Shown here: in pieces, positions 1-6,976 of the stretch
How positions within the stretch are numbered: position 1 is the stretch's first letter
Layout: every line of letters begins with the position of its first letter
Assembly: GCA_035291705.1 (NCBI GenBank)
Contig: DATDRM010000346.1
Span: forward strand, 1-10,083
Direction: 5' to 3'
Source of the DNA: DATDRM01 sp035291705
GTDB taxonomy: Bacteria > Chloroflexota > Anaerolineae > Anaerolineales > UBA4823
DNA length: 10,083 nucleotides
Translations under genes and position numbers: made by a program
Notes under the pieces: model-generated
What the model was told of the DNA's origin: nothing
Database searches by the model: none
What the model saw: only the letters and a program-made list of their open reading frames with translations

Positions 1-134
1 GCCTCCTGGAGGACTGCCTCATTGTCGTCCACGATTTCGACCACCTTCAGACCACCGAGTTGGGCCAGCAGGTTTTCCAGGGCGGCGGCCAAGAGCATTT
101 GCCGGGCGCAAACGAGTATGCATTTGATCGTCAT
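1..134 (-). CDS. N-terminal fragment of a receiver-like (pseudo-receiver) protein, cut by the window edge
   Basis: The minus strand opens at an ATG at 134-132 and stays open for 44 codons to the window edge. The peptide begins MTIKCILVCARQML and continues through LENLLAQLGGLKVVEIVDDN. The pattern of a hydrophobic first strand, an amphipathic helix of the '..LLAALENLL' kind and a second strand 'LKVVEIVDD' resembles the start of a NarL-type response-regulator receiver domain. At the end of the first strand, where receivers carry the acidic pair that binds Mg2+, this protein has Cys-Ala. If it is a receiver it is therefore a degenerate one. It lies downstream of the kinase/regulator pair on the same strand, beyond a terminator, so it is probably transcribed separately. 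No convincing ribosome-binding site precedes the ATG. The family is uncertain because most of the protein is missing. Confidence 0.5.
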   Translation of the reverse strand, partial: MTIKCILVCARQMLLAAALENLLAQLGGLKVVEIVDDNEAVLQE

Positions 135-236
135 GAATTTAACACCAGGCCAGCTAGGGCAAGATCGAGATTTTGTGCACTAATAGAATACAATAGGAAA
201 TAAGTACTGTATATGGTTCGGAATAGTCCATCAGGA

Positions 237-266
237 ATTAAAAAATGACCATCTTTTTGGATGGCC
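237..266 (-). terminator. Rho-independent terminator after the response regulator
   Basis: Read on the minus strand, GGCCATC, a six-base loop CAAAAA and GATGGTC form a seven-pair stem with one G-U pair. The stem is followed by A and then six U (plus-strand A240-A245). It lies about 65 nt past the response-regulator stop at 331, so it plausibly ends the kinase/regulator transcript and insulates the gene starting at 134. Confidence 0.6.
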
Positions 267-280
267 TATCGTGATTTGAG

Positions 281-296
281 TTAACCCTTGGGTTAA
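281..296. repeat. 16-bp perfect palindrome TTAACCCTTGGGTTAA
   Basis: This is a perfect dyad between the response-regulator stop and its terminator. It has no following U-run on either strand, so it does not look like a second terminator. It could be an operator-type protein binding site or just a hairpin in the 3' untranslated region. The other two-fold sequences I noticed in the window differ from it, so there is no supporting second copy. Confidence 0.4.
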
Positions 297-330
297 TAAA
301 TTGTGATCGACTTGTGAAATTAAGTACTAA

Positions 331-972
331 CTAGTCAAGCCCGTTCTGTTTAGCGAATTTTTCTGCCTGGTGGCGATTTTCGACATCAAGTTTCTTGAGG
401 ATGTTGTGGACATGGTGTTTAACTGTGTTTTCGGCGATGAAGAGCCGGGAAGCGATCTCGCGATTGGAAGCGCCAGTGACGATCAAGCGCAGGATTTCAA
501 TCTCGCGGGAAGAGAGCTTCTTGAAGGCAGCTGGATTGGCAGTGGTTGAATAGCCTGTCCGGGTGAGCTCTGCCATGATGCGGCTGGTCATGGCGCGGGA
601 GAGAGCTGCTTCGCCGCGCACAACTGAATGCAAAGCTGCCAACAGCTTGGTCATCGGTACGTTTTTCAGCAGATAGCCCTTAGCGCCGCTGCGAACGGCG
701 GCAATCAGGTTTTCGTCTGCCTCGTAGACGGTGAGAAACACAATTTTAATATCCGGCTTGACTGCCAGGATGGCTTTGGTCGCGTCCAATCCCGTGCCAT
801 CGGGCAGCCCAAAATCCATCAGGATCAGGTCGGGGCTGAGTTCTGCCGCCAGATCGATCGCCTCCTGGACTGTGCTGGCCTGACCAACGACTTCAAAATC
901 GGGTTGTGACATAAAGAGACCTACCTGGCCTTCGCGGAAAAGGACGTGATCGTCGACGATGATGATCTCCAT
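331..972 (-). CDS. NarL/FixJ-family response regulator (receiver plus LuxR-type HTH)
   Basis: A 213-residue DNA-binding response regulator that should be phosphorylated by the adjacent kinase and then control transcription. The receiver spans about residues 1-118. Its hallmarks are all visible: the acidic pair D7-D8, the phospho-acceptor D53 in LILMDFGLPDG, the switch threonine T81 in VFLTVYE, and the conserved lysine K103 in GYLLKN. After a linker, a LuxR-type helix-turn-helix runs from about 150 to 208, with LSSREIEIL, the NREIASRLFIAENTVKHHV recognition region and ILKKLDVENR. The length is normal for the family. Translation starts at an ATG lying 52 nt inside the kinase 3' end with no clear Shine-Dalgarno sequence, which suggests translational coupling. 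The gene is intact although the kinase gene upstream carries two nonsense codons. The regulated genes cannot be told from the window. Confidence 0.93.
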   Translation of the reverse strand: MEIIIVDDHVLFREGQVGLFMSQPDFEVVGQASTVQEAIDLAAELSPDLILMDFGLPDGTGLDATKAILAVKPDIKIVFLTVYEADENLIAAVRSGAKGYLLKNVPMTKLLAALHSVVRGEAALSRAMTSRIMAELTRTGYSTTANPAAFKKLSSREIEILRLIVTGASNREIASRLFIAENTVKHHVHNILKKLDVENRHQAEKFAKQNGLD

Positions 973-2495
973 GAGACGAGGATCGGTATCTGGATGATCA
1001 ATTCCGTGCCTATCCCTGGCGTTGAGTGGATTGAGAAATGTCCGTTTAATTCTTGGACGCGTTGTTGCATGAAATCCAGACCAAGATGCCCATCTTTCTG
1101 GATAGTGAGCACATCGAAACCCTGTCCATCATCCTGGATGCGCAGGGTTAAGTCATTTGTACCCCATAGGAGATCGACCTGAACGCGGCCGGCGCGGGCA
1201 TGTTTTTCGACGTTACTCAGCCCTTCCCGGAAAATGAAGAAGATCTGCCGCAATACCTTGGGATCCAGCGCGACTGGCTCCCCGTGGGAGGTTAAATGCA
1301 CCTTAAAACCGGCCCGTTAGCTGACCATCTCGCCGTGATCGAGCAAGAGATTGTCCAGGTGGGAGTAATTCTCGGGGTAGAGAGTTGCCAGTGTCCCGCG
1401 CACCAGTTCGTATGATTCATTGGCAACCGCGCTCTTTTTTTCCTGATCCGCCAATCTGACCGAGCTTCTGGCTTGGTCCCCATCGGTGGCAGCTTACTCG
1501 AGCTTGAGACGCAAATAAGAGAGATTTTGGGCGAGGGTGTCATGCAAGTCACGCGCCAGGCCACGCCGCTCGGCATCTGCCGCCCCAGCTAGAGTCAACG
1601 CTTCGCGAGAGCGTTGGCTTTTAGCGGCAGCGAGTGCTACGGCCATTTCCAGCCCAATACTATTTAACAGGCCAGTTTGTTCCGCTGTCAGCGAAGCTCG
1701 CTGCGGTAAGCAGAGCTGGAGCACGGCCAGGGGCGCGTCGCCATAGATCAATGGCAGGCAATAATTTTCAGAGAGATCGCCATTTTGGAATGAGTCTTTT
1801 CCGTAGCAGGCATCAAGGGTATGTAAGCTGAATGGTTTCTCCAGGGTGCAGGCCGAGCATAAACCAGAATTATCCGTTAATCCCGAACAAGGGGATGGGT
1901 CAGAGGATTTGAGCTGGGTTAACAGTTCGAACTGTTCGATTTCCTCACGGTACAAGAATAGGGAGGCGTTGAAAAGAGGCACGATCGAGGCAGGGAATTG
2001 AACGATAGAAGTAGTCAGTTCATCCCAATCCTGAATGGCTGAGAGGCGCAGACTCAGCTTGTGTCTGACATCCAGTTTTTTCATCAAATCGTCTTTTTCT
2101 TCGAAGGCGCGCCAGAGCGCTTCCAGCAGGATGGCTACTATTAATAACATACCGATGAAGAGTAATACCTCCACCCAGAATATCGAGTTAAGGGTGTGGG
2201 TGGCCAGGGGATGTTCGAAGGCTTCGAAGACGGTGATGATCAACACCAGGATCGCAAAAACCCACCAGCGATGCCTGACCAATGGCTGGCTCAAACGGAA
2301 TAGAATATTTGGCTTACTGAGTGCCTGGTTAGCGTCTATATTGGTTCCCCACCCGATCGATATTATATCGGAAAGTGTCTTCGTTGCTTTGGTCTGATTA
2401 CGACCGGTTTGAATGGAAAGGGCTGATTTTTGGGACATCAGCAGGCTCAGCCAATTAATAAAATCCTTTGGTGCTGCGACCAGAAATTTATTCAA
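921..2495 (-). pseudogene. NarX/LiaS-type sensor histidine kinase interrupted by two in-frame TAA codons
   Basis: This one reading frame of 525 codons encodes a membrane sensor kinase. It starts at a TTG (2495) preceded by an AAGGTGG-type ribosome-binding site. Two membrane segments lie at about residues 78-93 and 105-127. A GAF-like sensor region follows at about 145-290, with cysteines at 203, 213, 216, 230 and 246. The HisKA_3 dimerisation helix has phospho-accepting His318 in ARDLHDTLAQNL. The HATPase_c domain has an N-box at about 423-433 (REGLSNVEKHA), DDGQGFD at 455-461 and GHLGL near 469. The frame is broken by TAA at 1496-1494 (codon 334) and TAA at 1319-1317 (codon 393). The 58 codons between them still read as kinase (VANESYELVRGTLATL), so this is nonsense mutation and not frameshift. 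A GTG at 1301 could start an ATPase-only fragment but lacks a spaced ribosome-binding site. The 3' end overlaps the regulator by 52 nt. The gene may be a recent pseudogene, a sequencing artefact or, less likely, a split or read-through kinase. Confidence 0.85.
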
Positions 2496-2542
2496 TCCAC
2501 CACCTTCTGGTATCGTCCTCTGTTGAATCCGAATTCTAATTA

Positions 2543-2568
2543 ATTATACCGATTTTTAAGTCAAAATC
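2543..2568 (-). promoter_or_regulatory. Candidate promoter with overlapping dyad upstream of the kinase gene
   Basis: On the minus strand a perfect -10-like TATAAT lies at 2548-2543, 47 nt upstream of the TTG start. A TTGACT lies at 2564-2559, but the gap is only 10 nt, too short for a classical pair, so the -35 element is unclear. An inverted repeat, GATTTT / AAAATC (2551-2556 and 2563-2568), surrounds the TTGACT and could be a repressor site. The 84-nt spacer from the upstream VOC gene fits separate transcription of the kinase/regulator pair. Confidence 0.35.
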
Positions 2569-2579
2569 AGGAGTAAGGA

Positions 2580-3449
2580 TCATGAATATGGGTTGGAACG
2601 CGAAAGGGTGACGCCCCGCCCCTGGAGGCAAGTCAAGGCGATCTGGGTGGAGCCTTCCGGCGAGGTGACCTGGAGCCAGATTGCCAGAGGGCGAGTGGAA
2701 CGGGCGGCGAGAGATTTGCGCAAGGTCGCATTTCCCCTGGCTGGTTCTAATAGGGTCAGGATCGTCGATCCGAGTGCAAAATCAATCGAGCGCGCCCCGG
2801 GTAGGGGAAATTGGGATGGTTCCTGAGGGTCAACCTCAAGCAGGGCCCGATAGCGCGCCGCACTCTTTCCCAGGTCGGGCACGGCGACCATGATCCCGGC
2901 GACGCCGCTCACTGCGTTGGCATGTCGCTGGGCATCTCCGCCGGGGACGCGCGAGGGGCGCGGGGTGACGTCGTCGATCAGGAAGGGGAGGTCGATGGTC
3001 GGTGGGACGGCAGTGCGCCAGGAGACCTGCTGCCCATCCAGGCGCCGGCGACCACCGGGCTGCGGGCCTTCCAGGGTGAGACCCCGCTGTTGGATGGCAG
3101 ATAAATCTTGGTCCAGGTCCTGGGAGAGCAGGGCGAAATCATTCAGGCCATTGCCGTTGGCAACATTGGTCAATAGGCGCTTGCCGATCGAGCTGCGAGC
3201 AGGAGCATAGAATCTCAACAGGCGGGTGAAATGGAGAACCTTCAAGAGGGTTGCAGTCGAACGCCGGGTAGTAGCGAGCAATTCCAGGTATGCCCCATCG
3301 GCGAATGCGATCAGAGCGTTATGGGTAAGGCCGCCGGCATGGACACCGCCCGACGTGACCGTGAATCCCAATTGGGTGAACTGGCGCATGGCGACTGGTA
3401 AGATGTTTACCACCAGGATAGCATGATCGAAGATTAGGGTTGAGAACAT
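2580..3449 (-). CDS. Two-domain glyoxalase-like (VOC superfamily) protein
   Basis: The 289-residue protein begins FSTLIFDHAILVV followed by QFTQLGFTVTSGGVHAGG and THNALIAFADGAYLELLA. This is the characteristic start of the glyoxalase-like 'Glyoxalase_3' type of vicinal-oxygen-chelate domain. Candidate metal or substrate residues in the N-terminal half are H9, H43 and E56. A second module with the same fold begins near H176 (HANAVSGVAGIMVAVPDL), continues through ARYRALLEV and ends around LTLLEP (E235). Members are usually cytosolic metal-dependent enzymes or binding proteins of undefined substrate, so no reaction is assigned. There is no signal peptide. It is separated by 52 nt from the membrane-protein gene upstream and by 84 nt from the kinase downstream. 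The ATG at 3449 has no obvious ribosome-binding site but is the only start giving the full first strand of the fold. Confidence 0.8.
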   Translation of the reverse strand: MFSTLIFDHAILVVNILPVAMRQFTQLGFTVTSGGVHAGGLTHNALIAFADGAYLELLATTRRSTATLLKVLHFTRLLRFYAPARSSIGKRLLTNVANGNGLNDFALLSQDLDQDLSAIQQRGLTLEGPQPGGRRRLDGQQVSWRTAVPPTIDLPFLIDDVTPRPSRVPGGDAQRHANAVSGVAGIMVAVPDLGKSAARYRALLEVDPQEPSQFPLPGARSIDFALGSTILTLLEPARGNATLRKSLAARSTRPLAIWLQVTSPEGSTQIALTCLQGRGVTLSRSNPYS

Positions 3450-3487
3450 CTGGAATGGAATTGGTCAATGCAATGTTTGAACGATCT

Positions 3488-3510
3488 AAAGTTTGGACAT
3501 CCTAAACTTT
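3488..3510. other. Inverted repeat across the stop codon of the membrane-protein gene
   Basis: AAAGTTTGG and CCTAAACTTT form a nine-pair stem with one bulged base and an ACAT loop on the plus strand (the mirror image on the minus strand). On the minus strand the membrane-protein stop codon lies inside the stem. No U-run follows, so it is at best a weak terminator or an mRNA-end or processing hairpin. Confidence 0.35.
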
Positions 3511-4011
3511 TCTCGAGCTGCGCATCTGGATTGCTTGAATGACGATGCCGACGATCAGCAGAACAAAGAAGACTGGATTGGCCGAGTCCTGGCGCGGTGC
3601 AAAGGCCTGGATAATCAGGATTGACCCGATTAATGAGGACAGGACGATCAAGGCCCACTCAAAGACCGCAGCTACCAGGATCGCTCCGAGGATACCGCCG
3701 AGGATAAAAGGCAGCCATGAAAATCCACCACTCCCCCAACCAACGAATGCCATCAGCTGGAGGGTGAGATAGCCTCCCCCCAGGAACCCAGCCAAGCCGA
3801 GTGCCAATTGCTGAAGAAAGAGCGCCAATACTGCCCCCAGTCCCCCAGCAACCAGGGCGATCACGAGGATCAACCAGCCTGGCTGGTCGCCAAAAAATTG
3901 ACTGCTCAGGTAAAAACTGACCACAAAACCAATTACGGCGACCAGCAGCCAGAAAAGTTTGCGGCCGAAGGCGAGTAAAGCGGCGCCAAGTAGGGCGAGG
4001 ATAATCATCAT
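3502..4011 (-). CDS. Small multi-spanning membrane protein (DUF4203/TMEM198-like)
   Basis: The 169-residue protein is almost entirely hydrophobic, with five or six membrane-spanning stretches and a short basic tail (QMRSSRKV) likely to face the cytoplasm. The opening ILALLGAALLAFGRKLFWLLVAVIGFVVSFYLSSQFF and the glycine-rich repeats (LVAGGLGAVLALFLQQLALGLAGFLGGGY, FILGGILGAILVAAVFEWALIVLSSLIG) resemble the DUF4203/TMEM198-type family of bacterial membrane proteins, whose function is unknown to me. The family name is from memory and is less certain than the membrane topology. It begins three bases after the DUF2277-like gene stops, so the two are very probably co-transcribed and translationally coupled. 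Two consecutive ATG codons (4011 and 4008) could serve as start. Confidence 0.7.
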   Translation of the reverse strand: MMIILALLGAALLAFGRKLFWLLVAVIGFVVSFYLSSQFFGDQPGWLILVIALVAGGLGAVLALFLQQLALGLAGFLGGGYLTLQLMAFVGWGSGGFSWLPFILGGILGAILVAAVFEWALIVLSSLIGSILIIQAFAPRQDSANPVFFVLLIVGIVIQAIQMRSSRKV

Positions 4012-4014
4012 ATA

Positions 4015-4221
4015 CTATTGGTTTCCTATCGATAGGTTCTCAAGCAGGGTGCGCGTGGCGGCTGCGATCTCGTCAACTGCACGCTCAAAGACAGCCTGGT
4101 TGCGGTGAGATGGGGCGCGATAGCCGCTCACTTTACGGACGAATTGCATAGCAGCTGCGCGGATCTCATCGTCTGAAGGGGATCCGGACGGAATGCGTAA
4201 ACGTTTGATATTTCGGCACAT
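4015..4221 (-). CDS. DUF2277-family small protein
   Basis: A 68-residue soluble protein beginning MCRNIKRLRIPSGSPSDDEIRAAAMQFVRKVSGY and continuing to FERAVDEIAAATRTLLENL. The MCRNIK start, the DDEIRAAA(M/L)QFVRK(V/L)SG core and the 'FERAVDE(I/V)AAA' helix are the signature of the DUF2277 family. That family is conserved and uncharacterised, and its members are about this size. No catalytic motif is evident. The gene follows the large lipoprotein by 41 nt and precedes the membrane protein by 3 nt, making a tight block. The start codon has no strong ribosome-binding site, but the conserved MCRNIK N-terminus fixes it. Confidence 0.85.
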   Translation of the reverse strand: MCRNIKRLRIPSGSPSDDEIRAAAMQFVRKVSGYRAPSHRNQAVFERAVDEIAAATRTLLENLSIGNQ

Positions 4222-4262
4222 AAGATATTTTATCCGCTTTATGATAAGAAGCCACTGAGAAT

Positions 4263-6656
4263 TTACCTCTGTTTGCTGACAATTGGTTGCGGGGCTATCG
4301 AAACCAAGAACTCAACAGAGAAATCCCCTTGCGACTGGATTTCGACCAGAGCGATGGGGAAGGGGAGGTAATGTCCACGGGGGTAAGGGAAATTAGGGTC
4401 CTCGACACGGCTCAGGCTTGGGCGGGATTCGGTGAAGGGATTAGCAGTGAGGTCTCCCGAGGTGCGCACCTCAACTCGCGGACCACCAGCTAATTGCCAG
4501 GACCAACCGGCAGAGGTGAACTCGCCTGAGTAGTTATAACCCCAGCCAGGCCTAAAACGCTCCCAGGGGTCGATAGCAACAGGAATCTGAATTTGGAGCG
4601 GATCTGAGGAACGGTAATCGACGCGCAAACCGTGCGGCGTAAGAATGAAGGTTTTGGAGAGGCGCCGGTCGGGGGAGGTGTAAGACAGGCTATTAGAGGT
4701 GATATTTGCCTGGTAAGGCTCCCAAGGTGGGGAGCTATCAGCAAATGCACCTTGAATGCCGCCCGGGTCAGCGCCATCGTTGGCTGAAAGATCCCAGGTA
4801 GAAGCGTCAGCCAATCCGACAATGAACTGCGAGGTAGGAGCGATCAGCTGGTGAAATCCATCAGAAGTGCGAGTGTACATAACAAGTAGCCGGCCTCCAT
4901 AGTCATCGAAAATGGCAAGAAACGTATCAGAAGCCAGGACGCACTCATACCGTCCATCCAGGTCAGGATCGGTAAGACAATCGGCGCGTGGAGAAGGTCG
5001 CTCAGCCCATTTGGCAGCTGCTAGCAGGAGTCCGACCTGGCCAGCATAGCTGGCACGCAGGGCAGGGAGCTGAGCAGGCTCGGGCGGCAGGGGCGAGTCC
5101 AGGGCAAGTGTGTGCTGCCAGGCAGCCAGGTAGAAGGGAGCACCGCTAGACTTACATGAGCCAGGAAGCGGGGGAGTGACGCAGCTCGGGGATAAGAGCT
5201 TTAGGTAGTTGGGGAGGAGTGGAGCAGGGGAACTCGGGGGTAGGGGAGCTGAGGAGGTGGGCGAGAGGGTGTGTAAATCAGCAACGGTGAGTGGCTGCAT
5301 CCAGGGATGAGCAGCGATGTAGCGCAAGGTGGCTTCGGCGGCTTGCGGGTCACCAAAGGCGCTGTCAGGCAGGCTACCGCCCAAGACCAGCAGGGGCACA
5401 TGATGGGGTTGTTCTGAGGCAAATAAAGCTGTCTCCAGCAAGACTAGGCGCATTTCCAGGCCTAGACCTTCGGGCGTGGCGGGTTGATCTCTCCCGGGTA
5501 TCGGCAATGGTATGAGTGTTATTCCTCGCCAGCGCGCCGGCTGAGAGGTATCGAGAGGTGTGAAGACGAGTGAATATCCAGGTAGGGGGCTGATTGGGAG
5601 ATGTGGGGCGAAAAGCATATCGCTGGGGGGTATTCCGAAAGCTTGAGCAGCCTGGCGGCTATCAGCGGCGGCGCGAGCGGGCGCCCAATCTGGGGAACCT
5701 GCCAGAAATAAGGGAATGGCTGGTGAACCCGGCAATGTGTCGGGAAGGATAACTAACCCCATCTCTACCAAATCTTGGATCTTGGGTATAACCTCCAGAT
5801 AGTCGAGGGCGGAAAGACTGGCGGGTGTCTTGAGGTCAAGCAATGCAACTGGAACTTTGGAATGGCGCACAGCCTGGAGGAGGATACGCAGGCCGTGGCG
5901 TTCCCCGAAAGGTCCAGTGTGTGCACCGTCCCAACGGCGTACAGCTTGTGCAGGAGTGTAAGCAGGGAAGGTATTCCAAAAGGCGAGCAGGAGTGGAGCA
6001 CGGCCTGGTGGCAGGCTGTCGCTATGGAATGAACCCAGGCTATCAGCGGGAAAAGACGACCCGGCCGGTGTGATGAAAGCCTGGAGCTCGAAGCCAAATA
6101 TGGCTGCCGGAAATGTGGTCCGATTGAGAGAGATGATGAATGTATCGAGCCAGGGAATACGGACAATACGAGGGATGATGGGAACGCTGCTGCGTTCCTG
6201 GGAGTGGGGAAACATCGCTTCGTTTTTAGGTGCAGTAGGGGGAGGGAACCGATATGAGAGGAAAGCGGGTATAATTGTTTGCGTGTAGTCATAGATGATC
6301 GCCTGGGGTGGACCTTTGGCGGGCAGGATGAGTAGCAGGTCCCATTTGAGTGTGGATGTGGCCTGGATGGGCATAGCGCGGGTGCCGCCGGGTGCGGTAT
6401 CCAAAGCGATATAAAGGTCAGAGGTTGATTCAAAAGTCAAGTCGAGTACATCCAGGCGAATTTGCAGGTCACTGCCTGCAGTGCGGGTGTAGGCGGCGAT
6501 CAGGTCAAGGTCCGGTGGTGCATCACCGGAGGAGGAGAGGTAGCGCAGATCGGCATATTCCCAGGGCAGAGCTGGCGAACCAGAAGGCCGGGGGGCGCAA
6601 GCTGCCATGGTCATCAGGAGGAGTAATGTTGAAAGGACGATGCATCGAGCAGACAT
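4263..6656 (-). CDS. Large secreted lipoprotein, possibly glycoside-hydrolase-related (GH57/polysaccharide-deacetylase-like architecture)
   Basis: The 797-residue protein has a lipoprotein signal: a basic N-terminus, hydrophobic LSTLLLLMTM and Cys20 in TMAAC. It should be anchored to the outer face of the membrane. Residues about 30-230 form a beta-rich region. Residues about 235-460 look like an alpha/beta barrel fragment (VPVALLDLKTPASLSALDYL, DLVEMGLVILPDT, then AAHPWMQPLTVADL). A Pro/Ser-rich linker lies at about 463-490. The C-terminal part (about 540-790) contains a calcium-loop-like DPDLDGRYECV, FDDYGGRLLVMYTR, and DGFHQLIAPTSQFIVGLAD. From memory, the 'HPW.QPLT..DL' and 'DLDG..E.VL....L.A.F...GGRL' patterns occur in GH57-like and related exported carbohydrate-active proteins. 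I cannot assign catalytic residues. It is the first gene of the minus-strand block and diverges from the riboswitch-controlled gene. No clear ribosome-binding site precedes the ATG. Confidence 0.6.
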   Translation of the reverse strand: MSARCIVLSTLLLLMTMAACAPRPSGSPALPWEYADLRYLSSSGDAPPDLDLIAAYTRTAGSDLQIRLDVLDLTFESTSDLYIALDTAPGGTRAMPIQATSTLKWDLLLILPAKGPPQAIIYDYTQTIIPAFLSYRFPPPTAPKNEAMFPHSQERSSVPIIPRIVRIPWLDTFIISLNRTTFPAAIFGFELQAFITPAGSSFPADSLGSFHSDSLPPGRAPLLLAFWNTFPAYTPAQAVRRWDGAHTGPFGERHGLRILLQAVRHSKVPVALLDLKTPASLSALDYLEVIPKIQDLVEMGLVILPDTLPGSPAIPLFLAGSPDWAPARAAADSRQAAQAFGIPPSDMLFAPHLPISPLPGYSLVFTPLDTSQPARWRGITLIPLPIPGRDQPATPEGLGLEMRLVLLETALFASEQPHHVPLLVLGGSLPDSAFGDPQAAEATLRYIAAHPWMQPLTVADLHTLSPTSSAPLPPSSPAPLLPNYLKLLSPSCVTPPLPGSCKSSGAPFYLAAWQHTLALDSPLPPEPAQLPALRASYAGQVGLLLAAAKWAERPSPRADCLTDPDLDGRYECVLASDTFLAIFDDYGGRLLVMYTRTSDGFHQLIAPTSQFIVGLADASTWDLSANDGADPGGIQGAFADSSPPWEPYQANITSNSLSYTSPDRRLSKTFILTPHGLRVDYRSSDPLQIQIPVAIDPWERFRPGWGYNYSGEFTSAGWSWQLAGGPRVEVRTSGDLTANPFTESRPSLSRVEDPNFPYPRGHYLPFPIALVEIQSQGDFSVEFLVSIAPQPIVSKQR

Positions 6657-6839
6657 GGTATCGGTCGATAGGGGCTGAGGAGACCTTGCGAATATGTTAG
6701 TAGTACTTGAGTGATGATTGTGATAAAATGAATTTGATTTTGATCCGGCGCCGTCCTTAATGAGTCTAACACATACAATTAACTATATCGATAACATCGT
6801 AGCTTAATAATAAAACCTAGTCTCGTAATTTGTTAGCGA
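6657..6839. other. Divergent intergenic region, promoters not resolved
   Basis: This A+T-rich stretch between two divergent genes must hold the promoter for the riboswitch leader (plus strand) and probably the one for the large lipoprotein (minus strand). An AT block at about 6804-6815 (TTAATAATAAAA) is a reasonable -10 region for a transcript starting just before 6840. I see no good -35 at the right distance. No gene or repeat is evident. Confidence 0.4.
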
Positions 6840-6922
6840 GGCTTCGAAAAAGGCAAACCTGCCGCGAGGTAGGGACGCAAAGCCAAGGGTCTCTCGAGAG
6901 ACAACCAGGTTACCGAAAAGCC
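6840..6922 (+). ncRNA. Cyclic-di-GMP class I (GEMM-I) riboswitch aptamer
   Basis: All conserved blocks of the GEMM-I aptamer are present in order. The closing stem is GGCTTCG / CGAAAAGCC (6840-6846 and 6914-6922). GGCAAACC lies at 6852-6859. A stem CCTGCC / GGTAGG is capped by the GNRA tetraloop GCGA (6864-6867). GGGACGCAAAGCC lies at 6872-6884. A second arm, GTCTCTCGAGAGAC, lies at 6889-6902, and GGTTACCGA at 6908-6916. By comparison with the Vibrio Vc2 aptamer, the base matching G20 is G6853, A47 is A6880 and C92 is C6913. G at position 20 predicts c-di-GMP rather than 3',3'-cGAMP preference. It lies about 150 nt upstream of the lipoprotein gene it should control. Ligand and sign of regulation are inferred from family knowledge, not shown. 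Confidence 0.93.
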
Positions 6923-6949
6923 GATCTTCACCAAGGGGTAACAAACCTG
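6906..6949 (+). promoter_or_regulatory. Candidate anti-aptamer switching helix
   Basis: The 3' strand of the aptamer, CAGGTTACC (6906-6914), contains the ligand-pairing cytosine. It is complementary to GGTAA (6937-6941) and CCTG (6946-6949), separated by a four-base bulge, giving nine pairs. Forming this helix would dismantle the aptamer closing stem and binding pocket, so ligand-bound and ligand-free folds would be mutually exclusive. The complementarity is visible in the sequence; the regulatory role is inferred. Confidence 0.5.
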
Positions 6950-6976
6950 TGCTTCAGAGACAGCCTGGTCACTGTG

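Noticed and set aside
1292..1576. 94-residue minus-strand open frame bridging the two kinase halves
   Set aside because: Its composition is implausible for a protein, and the kinase frame itself continues with conserved sequence through the region, so no frameshift is needed.
921..2495. TAA reassigned to glutamine, explaining the two kinase stops
   Set aside because: The large lipoprotein gene ends naturally at a TAA (4265-4263) and the kinase uses CAA for Gln elsewhere, so the standard code fits and nonsense mutation is simpler.
2593..3426. Several plus-strand open frames across the VOC gene
   Set aside because: They are shadows of a GC-rich coding sequence on the other strand and none has a recognisable protein pattern.
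5765..6433. 222-residue minus-strand open frame inside the large lipoprotein gene
   Set aside because: It is an alternate frame of a gene with clear lipoprotein features. Its Ser/Pro/His-rich composition has no recognisable domain and no ribosome-binding site.
6923..6976. Second tandem c-di-GMP aptamer directly after the first
   Set aside because: A CAAACC block recurs at 6942-6947, but the GGGACGCAAAGCC and GGTTACCG blocks are absent. The segment is better explained as expression platform.
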